From NCBI GenBank assembly GCA_022701365.1, contig JAKUHH010000325.1, positions 46,370 to 110,369 of the forward strand: a stretch of 64,000 nucleotides of DNA. Reading direction: 5' to 3'. The stretch is from Mycocentrospora acerina. Lineage: Eukaryota; Ascomycota; Dothideomycetes; Pleosporales. How positions within the stretch are numbered: position 1 is the stretch's first letter; each line of letters starts with the position of its first letter. This document shows positions 56,226 to 64,000 of this stretch, in pieces. The position numbers and the translations under genes were made by a program. Below the pieces are notes generated by a model. That model was not told the origin of the DNA, did not search any database, and saw nothing but the letters and a program-made list of their open reading frames with translations.

Positions 56226-59200
56226 ATGGAGAGCGATAAGCTCGCTCCTCCTACGCTCCACGTCAACACGCGGCAGCGTGCCGTGAGCGAATCCGAAACC
56301 ATATCCTCATCGAAATCAAATCCATTCCTGACGCCAGTCTCTCCAGGCAACGCATCCACAATAGTCGAAGATATTCAAGCATCGTTACATCCGGATCCAG
56401 GGACAGAAGCCGATTTTAGGGTGGACAACAATCCGTTCGCGTTTTCACCTGGACAACTGAACAAGCTCCTCAACCCAAAATCACTCGCTGCATTCCAGGC
56501 TTTAGGAGGCCTTCAGGGCATTGCGAAAGGACTGCAGTCTGATGTATACGCTGGGCTGAGTGTCGATGAGGCAACAGTTCCTCGACAAATATCGTTTGAT
56601 GAGGCTGTTCACAGTCAATCGTCGACCAAAGAAACAGATCACCCAAAAAGTGGTGGAGAGCCGTTTCAAGATCGCGTACGTGTATACGGACGGAACACAC
56701 TACCCCCGAAGAAAGCCACGCCATTATGGAAGCTGGTTTGGAACGCATACAATGACACAGTTCTCATTGTGTTGACCGTTGCCGCCGTAATATCCTTGGC
56801 TCTTGGCTTGTATGAAACATTTGGCGCAGATCATCCCCCTGGATCCCCGACTCCAGTTGATTGGGTAGAGGGTTGTGCCATTTGTATTGCTATCGTCATT
56901 GTTGTTTTAGTTACAGCCTTGAACGACTGGCAGAAAGAGAAGGCGTTTGTCCGACTTAATGCGAAAAAGGAGGAACGAGAAATCAAGGTCACACGCTCTG
57001 GAAAGGCTGTAATGATTAGCGTGTACGATGTCTTGGTTGGAGATCTTGTGCATCTAGAACCTGGAGATGTAATACCTGTTGATGGAATTTTCATCGATGG
57101 TCATAATGTCAAGTGTGATGAGTCTTCGGCGACAGGAGAGTCAGATGCTCTCCGTAAGACACCAGGTGCCACTGTCATGAAGCTCTTGGAGTCCGGACAG
57201 TCTACAAAAGGCCTGGATCCATTCATCATTTCCGGTGCAAAGGTGCTCGAAGGTAGGTCAATCACTCTTCATTTTATCATTTGATTAATAAGTTGCCTAA
57301 CAATTACACCTATAGGAGTCGGAACTTTCATGGTCACTTCTGTTGGAGTACACAGCAGCTTTGGCAAGATCATGATGTCCGTTCGAACGGATATTGAAGC
57401 TACTCCTCTTCAAGAGAAGCTCGGAGGTCTTGCCATGGCAATTGCTAAAATTGGTAGTACCGCTGCAATTCTTTTGTTCTTCATCCTTCTTTTCCGCTTT
57501 GTAGGCAGTCTGTCCGGCGACGGCCGCACACCATCAGAGAGAGGCTCGATTTTCATGGACATTTTGATCGTCGCAGTGACAGTTATCGTCGTAGCAGTGC
57601 CGGAAGGTCTACCTCTAGCTGTGACTCTCGCTTTGGCATTTGCTACGACCCGGATGCTCAAGGAGAATAACCTTGTCAGAGTGCTGCGAGCATGCGAGAC
57701 TATGGGAAATGCCACGGCGATTTGCTCGGACAAGACAGGAACTTTGGTATGTTCAAGATCATTGTTTGGAAAGACGATCCATGCTAATACTACATTTACA
57801 GACTACAAACAAGATGACTGTCGTTGCTGGCACTTTTGGGTCGACTACTTTCGCACATTCAGATACAGAGACATCTTCGGTTCAAACCATTCCGTCATGG
57901 GCCTCAAAAGTTACCCCGATGGCCAAAGAGCTCATCATCCAATCAGTCGCCATCAACTCAACAGCATTTGAGGGTGAAGAGGAGGGAAGATTTGTTTTCA
58001 TTGGATCCAAGACTGAGACAGCCTTACTGCAACTCATCAAAGACCATCTCGGTCTTCAATCGCTGACCGAGGCACGCAACAACGAAGATGTCGTACATAT
58101 GATGCCGTTTGACTCTGCTAAGAAGTGCATGGCAGCTGTTATCAAGCTCAAAACTGGCGGCCATCGCCTTGTGGTCAAGGGAGCCTCTGAGATCCTCGTT
58201 GGCTTCTGCTCTAGCGTTGCAGATATCGAAACATTGCAGGTTGAGCCTTTGTCCGAGGATCGTCGGCAAGCCCTAAAAGCCACAATCAACGAGTATGCTA
58301 GCAAGTCTCTGAGAACCATCGGTCTTGTGTACCAGGACTTCTCCCAGTGGCCTCCATCTAACGCTGAGCTCAATGAAGGTGGCGATATCGCCATGGGTTC
58401 TGTACTACGCGATCTGATATTCCTAGGTCTGGTCGGTATTCAAGATCCTGTTCGACCCGGCGTGCCGGAGGCTGTTCGAAAGGCTCAAGGAGCTGGCGTC
58501 ACTGTTCGAATGGTGACTGGTGATAACATCCAAACTGCGCAGGCAATCGCAACCGAGTGTGGCATCTACACTGAAGGTGGCGTTGTCATGGAGGGTCCTG
58601 ATTTCCGTCGCCTATCTGAGACTGAAATGGATGCAGTCATTCCTCGACTCCAAGTCCTCGCACGCTCGTCACCAGAAGACAAGAGAATCCTCGTTGTACG
58701 ACTCAAGGCTCTTGGCGAGATTGTAGCTGTAACCGGAGATGGTACCAACGATGCCCCTGCCCTCAAGGCTGCAAACATTGGATTCTCCATGGGTATCTCG
58801 GGAACCGAAGTTGCCAAGGAGGCCTCCGCGATCATCCTCATGGACGACAACTTCTCGTCTATCATCACCGCACTCATGTGGGGACGAGCCGTGAACGATG
58901 CAGTGCAGAAATTTCTTCAGGTAAGGTTTCCCGTATTATCTTCCGAATCGAAACATACTGACTGTAGTAGTTTCAAATCACCGTCAATATCACTGCGGTT
59001 CTATTGGCATTTGTTACTGCTGTTTACGACGATGAGATGAGGCCTGCTCTCAAGGCAGTGCAACTGCTCTGGGTTAATCTGATTATGGATACGTTTGCTG
59101 CTTTAGCACTTGCCACCGACCCACCGACAGAGAGGATCCTTGACCGCCCTCCACAAGGCAGAGATCAGCCACTGATCACCACGACTGTAAGCAAAATAGT

Positions 59201-59835
59201 TTTGTACAATGCAACCATCAACTAATATAGTCAAACAGATGTGGAAGCAAATCACTGGTCAAAACATCTACAAGCTTACTGTAATCTTTGTACTTTATTT
59301 CGCCGGTGGAAGCATTTTGAACTACGACCTCTCGGACCCTGATATGCAGGTCGAACTCGACACAGTCATTTTCAATGTCTTTGTCTGGATGCAGATTTTC
59401 AACATCTTCAACAACAGGCGTCTCGACAACAAGCTCAACATTTTTGAAGGAATTCACCGAAACCACTACTTCACTGGTATTGTTCTCTTGATCATCGGTC
59501 TGCAAGTTATGATCATCAGTGTCGGAGGCCGAGCATTCCATATTAAGTCTGGTGGTATCGATGGGACTCAGTGGGCAATCTCCATCGTCTTGGGTTTCAT
59601 TTGTATCCCATGGGCAATTGCTATCAGGTACTTCCCTGACCCGTGGTTTGCAGCTATCGCACGTGTTGTCGGAAAGCCAGTGGTTGTGCTGTACAGGTTG
59701 GGTTGCAATTGGGCGTCCAAGATCAAGGCGCTCTTCAAGAAGAAGGAGAAGAAGGCTGAGAGCAGTGATGTGGAGGCGGGGTCTACGCCACCTATTGTTG
59801 TGACCGACAACGATGACGAGAAGCGGGCATCTTGA
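56226..59835 (+). CDS. PMC1: P-type Ca2+-ATPase, vacuolar PMC1 type
   Basis: Five exons (56226-57252, 57316-57746, 57802-58920, 58971-59186, 59239-59835) encode 1129 aa. It pumps Ca2+ into the vacuole (or across the plasma membrane) using ATP. Visible motifs are the actuator loop DESSATGESDAL, the membrane ion-site helix PEGLPLAVTLALAF, the phosphorylation motif DKTGTL at residues 481-486, a nucleotide-binding KGASEI, and the hinge TGDGTNDAPALK. Ten membrane helices are expected. The long cytosolic N-terminus has the NPFAFSPGQLNKLLNPKSL segment typical of fungal PMC1 proteins; no calmodulin-binding tail is obvious. Intron 2 falls directly after DKTGTL. The splice at 58920/58971 restores KFLQFQITVN. 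It converges on the 2EXR gene. Confidence 0.96.
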
Positions 59836-59974
59836 GGCACTATTTTAGATATTGATACGTTTGTATGATACCCTTGCTTTGATGGCAAAAAAACGAATTC
59901 GTTTTGCTTTTATTAGCATCTTCTTATTTTGAAGTGTTTAAATCGTGCTTTGCAAAACTTAGCACCAACATAGA

Positions 59975-60796
59975 TTATAATGTCGGTCTCCAATTGGCAG
60001 GTTTCATATTGCCAGTTTGGTATTCATCAACAATATCCTGACGTCCTTCCATCAGCATTTTCAGTTGTATTCGTTCTATCTCGAGATGTCCCACTTCGAG
60101 ATAGCCCACAGGAGTATACTCGTCAATGAAGACCAGGTTCTCGAGCGCGCAAGGCCAAGAGTAGTTATTCACATCGTCTCCCCAGTTCTCGAAGCCGTCA
60201 ATGCAGAGTACATGAATTTCTTCAACACTGCTGAAACTTGGGAGAAAGTCTTTTTCGTAATTAGACCAGTACTCATCTGTGTTGGCACGACTGAGTTTCA
60301 ATCGCTTAATATTGGATGCGATCGGTACGAAGTAAGCCATATACGACGTACTAATGTTAACCAAGTCAGTGTTCAGGTTCAACCACACATATCGTCTATT
60401 AGTGTTGAGCTGCTCGTCTACGTGCAGGGAGATTCGCTGGTACAGTCCGTGGTTTCGAGCTTCCCGACAAGTATGCACTGCCGCAGGGATAATTGACGAA
60501 ACCATATGAACATATGGCTGATAGGGCTTATATTCCTTTCGTGCCTTCGCTCTCGCCTTCGCTCTCGCCTTCCGCCCTGCCGGCATCGAAGTGGATATGC
60601 CGCTCACGGCTTCTTCAAATCTCGAAGAATCAATATAAATCAATTTGCTTGGGTGCGAGTACGCTATTTCGAGTGGGTCTTGGGGCGTCGGCTGCACAAT
60701 ACGGACTTCGACCTCGCGAGGCTCGACAGACATTTCCCATATCGCTAAACGGAGCTCTATAGGTAACCTAGGAAATGGATGGAACGAAGACGTCAT
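59975..60796 (-). CDS. 2EXR-domain protein
   Basis: Single exon, 273 aa. The N-terminus FHPFPRLPIELRLAIWEMSVEP followed by REVEVRI is the 2EXR motif (an F-box-like LP-x-ELR-x-x-IW segment), common in large, mostly uncharacterised fungal families. A basic repeat KARAKARAKARKEY follows near residue 80. Then VHTCREARNHGLYQ is the second typical 2EXR element, followed by a mixed domain with YVWLNLNTDLV. No signal peptide. Function unknown; an F-box-like protein-interaction role is sometimes suggested from the motif, which I do not assert. It ends 139 bases from the calcium ATPase (convergent). Confidence 0.8.
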   Translation of the reverse strand: MTSSFHPFPRLPIELRLAIWEMSVEPREVEVRIVQPTPQDPLEIAYSHPSKLIYIDSSRFEEAVSGISTSMPAGRKARAKARAKARKEYKPYQPYVHMVSSIIPAAVHTCREARNHGLYQRISLHVDEQLNTNRRYVWLNLNTDLVNISTSYMAYFVPIASNIKRLKLSRANTDEYWSNYEKDFLPSFSSVEEIHVLCIDGFENWGDDVNNYSWPCALENLVFIDEYTPVGYLEVGHLEIERIQLKMLMEGRQDIVDEYQTGNMKPANWRPTL

Positions 60797-62322
60797 CTCT
60801 TGTCAGGGCCGAATAAGTGTGGGCTATCTTTGGTACTGAGTCTTATCAGCATCGAGCTTTCTTCGCTTGAAGAATAAGGTGAGATAGAAAGCTCACCGAA
60901 CAATGTCTAGTTGCCGAGGTGTCTGCTGTCCGCCTGCATGGACGGGGCGAAGCGACCCACCAAAGATACGGCGAAGATGGACAGGAAAGAAGTTATTCTA
61001 CGCATAAGTTTTGACCGAGCGTAAAGTAATGTAGAAACACATCAGTCGAGGCTGCAGCACGGATCATGTATGCATAGACCATACATGCAGGTACCAGGTT
61101 CAGGTTGCATTCCTAGGATTCTTTCATTGTTGCCTACTATGTTATTAGGCATAATTATAGAGCTCCCTAATAGTGTACCTCAATCGCCTCTGTGATCCTC
61201 ACCCTGCATTATAACAAGCACATTCAAGACTTCTCAACCTTGGTCCTTGACTCAAAAATGCAAGGACTAGAGGTATGATCATGAACGGGTTACGTTCCGC
61301 GCAGGTGCAGGCCACTAATCTAAAAGGGCAGGGTCAATAGGAATTGCTACACTTGAGACATGACCGCGTTTAAAATTTCTGCTCGCTGCCTGATCTCGTT
61401 TCGAGCTGTTCATTTTCCTCTTGCAACCCCCCTTGACCTTCTGGGGCGGTGGATCTCAAAGTTCATCTAGCGAGTCGGTACCTGGTACTACATCTAGTAT
61501 TGTCTTCGGAATCACTAGGAAGATAACTTTACCTTCTGGTATTGTCAAATTGCTCTGTAGCTGCGAATTTCGCCCCGCCAAGTTCACGCAGTTAAAGTCT
61601 TTGTACTCAGAAACTTTGGGCTCTGAAGAGTCTTCGCATGAATTGACACCAGGTGAAAGACTCAAGGCAAGTCCTCGGTCATCTTCGAAAGCATGAGAAG
61701 CCCACTTACCCTAGCTATTGAAAGTCTTCGCATCCTTTTGCCTCCGCGTACGCATGCTGGACACTGGTAAAGTACTGCGAAAATTTTGTGTGGGCCAGCT
61801 ATAGATGATGATTCAGGCTGTCGCGTGTATTGTTGCCCTTTACAAAAACTAGGCAACAATATTCTGGTGGCCGGAACCTTTTCGCTGATGACTTTATAGC
61901 ACCCCCGTCGTGGTGCTGATTCATAGACACCCGAAACCTGCATCAAATCCAGTATTAATGTGCTGTTCCAAATGGGCGCGGTCAGGCAATAGATTGTCGG
62001 CGTTTGAACTTGAGATGGCCAGTTTCACTTCTTAAAAACCACTAAATCTCAACATTACTAGCCGTTGATGTGACACTGTTGAGCAGATTTCTCTTTGTAA
62101 TATTAGAGAAGTCTTCTGATGTTCTGCCGTTATTGTCGTGGAGTAATTCCATATTAAACAAGACTTCTTGAGCAGATACATCTTACGAATTATGGAGCGA
62201 GTTGCCATGCAGAATCTCGAATCGGTGCTCGAGAGCTGTCTTCAGTATGTCTACACCCGACCCAGTGCGTGAGCAAAAACGCTTACCGTGTCTGTGCACT
62301 CAACGTCTGGATTCACGTAACG
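60797..62322. other. Intergenic region before AT-rich block
   Basis: About 1.5 kb of near-normal composition. Minus-strand open frames at 61456-61665 and 61662-61946 could be joined by a GTAAGT donor near 61710, but no joined product made sense. No gene is called. Confidence 0.4.
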
Positions 62323-63939
62323 CCCTAAAACATTAAAACTATCTTATCTAAAAATAAGGCTATCAACCTACACATAACAGGTTATATTATAAGGTTCTTT
62401 AATAAATACTATAGATAATATATATAAACCTTTTACTTAAGCTAAATTTACATAGTAAGCTAATTATATAGCCTTTTTATAACTATAGTAGTAGAGTTAT
62501 AGGAACAGCTTTATAAGACTTGCTACTAATTAATATTAATACTACTTAGCAACTATTACTTAGAATATTATTTAAGAGGTTTTAAATCCTTGTTTTTTAA
62601 CTTTTTAAAAAAATAAATATTATTTCTATTATTATTCTTATGTCTTATATACTATTATTTAGCTACTTGCTTTATGTATGCTCTTCTTCTTTAACTACTT
62701 TTACTACTTCTCTTACTATATCCTTCTTTAAAGTTATTTTTTTAAGACAGATCTAAGAAGTTTTTTAGGTCTCTTTAATTATCTTTTTAGGGTTAAAACT
62801 TCCTTTCTTCTAATCTTTTACTACTTAATAAATAAATGCTTCTCTAATCTTATAGAAACAAAAAAATTAGTCCTTTTTAGTACTTTTAATAGACTTTAGT
62901 CTTAAGATGTATAGAGCTTAACATAAGCATAAAAGTAGTGAAGTATTTAACTAAGCTATTTAGCTTGTTCTATATTATAATTGGCTGCTGCTTTATTTAT
63001 AACATTTTCTAACTTTCCTTATTAATTTTTAATAAATTGTAAATTTATTAGTATAGATTACTTTTTTGTATTTAAACTTTTAATTAGTTAAGCTAGTTTT
63101 AGTAGTTTATTTTAATTCCTTTAAAAGTATCTAATATTACTTATTTCTAAACAGAGAATCTTAAAGATTTATAAAATAAAATTAAGAACTTATAGAATTT
63201 AACTATAAGAAGCCTTTAGCTATTATAAAGGTAAATTAACAGCTCTTTTTAAGGTCTTATTAAGAGAATATTTATTGTAGCAATATTAAGTAAATATAGT
63301 ATATAAGTTAAATATAAAAAAAATAAAATTATTTAAACCCTCCTTTTTACTGCTAAGATTTAAAAAACCTTTAAGAAAATTAATATCTATAGCTATTTAA
63401 AAATTACTAACTACTATACTCTCTTAACTTTAACTTTTGTAGAGTTCTTAAGAACCTAATTAAGCTAAGTAAGGATTTATTATTATTAGTCTATCCTAAT
63501 AGTTAGAAGTCAATATAGGTTATTTTTAAAAACTTACTTTACTTTAGTTTATATGAATTAAATGTTCTATTTATAGACTTAAATGTAGGACTTTGTAGCA
63601 GCTTTAATCTATCTGCACATGTATATACTTTTAAAGATAACTATTTCAATAAGCTACTTTTTCAAGGTAATATAACCTTTATATTTAATAATATTCTTTT
63701 TCTTAACAATCTTTTTATTTATCTAAAAAAATTAAGAAATTTTTTTTTTTTTATATTATATCTGTTATAATACTTAATAGTCTGCATTTTATATAGCTTA
63801 TGTTTAGCTTTAAATTTTCTTAGCAGTAATTAATCTCTTTACCTATTTTTAACTGTAAATAACAAATATTGTGAATTCTAGATTTAAAGTTAACAACTTA
63901 TATATTTCTTAAAGTCTCTTAAGTAATATTTAAAGTAAA
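62323..63939. mobile_element. CpG-free AT-rich block, likely RIP-degraded transposon
   Basis: About 1.6 kb with roughly 80% A+T. Reading every line, I find no CpG between 62323 and 63939, whereas the flanks have them. TpA is very frequent. No open frame of note survives. This fits heavily RIP-mutated repeat DNA (C-to-T changes on both strands). The original element type cannot be recognised. Confidence 0.75.
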
Positions 63940-64000
63940 CGTTATAGGTGTAACGACGCAGGTTATAAGAGAGTGATCCGAATGGGGTCCGAAGTGTCCA
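63940..64000. other. Right edge, return to normal composition
   Basis: The last 60 bases regain CpG and GC (GTAACGACGCAGG onwards). They could be an unmutated terminus of an adjacent element or ordinary sequence; the window ends here. Confidence 0.4.

Noticed and set aside
61456..61946. Minus-strand two-exon gene
   Set aside because: A GTAAGT donor exists, but every acceptor tried gives a short, meaningless continuation.

Overview
The window reads as nuclear DNA of a filamentous ascomycete, most likely a Dothideomycete of the Pleosporales type. I infer this from gene families (fungal Zn2Cys6 and DUF3425 bZIP regulators, HET domain, 2EXR, cyanide hydratase, fungal patatin), from mostly short spliceosomal introns (about 45-60 nt, GTRNGY...CTRAY...YAG), from dense genes on both strands without operons, and from a CpG-free AT-rich block at the right edge that looks like the product of repeat-induced point mutation (RIP). 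No tRNA, rRNA or CRISPR was found. I rebuilt the gene models by joining exons in frame; every multi-exon model below sums to a multiple of three and ends at a stop.

Layout. 0-6 kb: a CYTH-like protein, a cyanide hydratase and a patatin phospholipase. 6.8-15.7 kb: a regulator/oxidoreductase/transporter neighbourhood (Zn2Cys6 factor, degenerate SDR, MFS exporter, aryl-alcohol-type aldo-keto reductase, bZIP) without any polyketide or peptide synthase. 17-25 kb: an unknown Cys-rich protein, a RING-CH membrane E3 ligase, a TANGO2/NRDE protein, a small UPF0132/DUF4870 membrane protein and an RS-rich nuclear protein. 25-27 kb: an MFS permease of the anion:cation symporter type. 29-38 kb: housekeeping genes in tight arrangement: biotin-protein ligase and COA4 sharing a 120-bp divergent promoter, an OSH4-type sterol carrier, phosphoglucomutase, and an Asteroid/XPG-like protein. 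38-41 kb: two orphan proteins. 42.8-46.9 kb: betaine aldehyde dehydrogenase and choline oxidase, divergently arranged, which together would convert choline to glycine betaine.

48-56 kb is an accessory, gene-poor region. It holds a HET-domain gene, an assembly join (one N between two identical 184-bp copies), a diverged 170-bp repeat pair, and a small four-exon RRM gene (82 aa). 56.2-59.8 kb carries a PMC1-type calcium ATPase, followed by a 2EXR protein. From 62.3 kb to 63.9 kb the sequence becomes about 80% AT with no CpG at all. It returns to ordinary composition only in the last 60 bases, so a mutated transposable element probably straddles the right edge.
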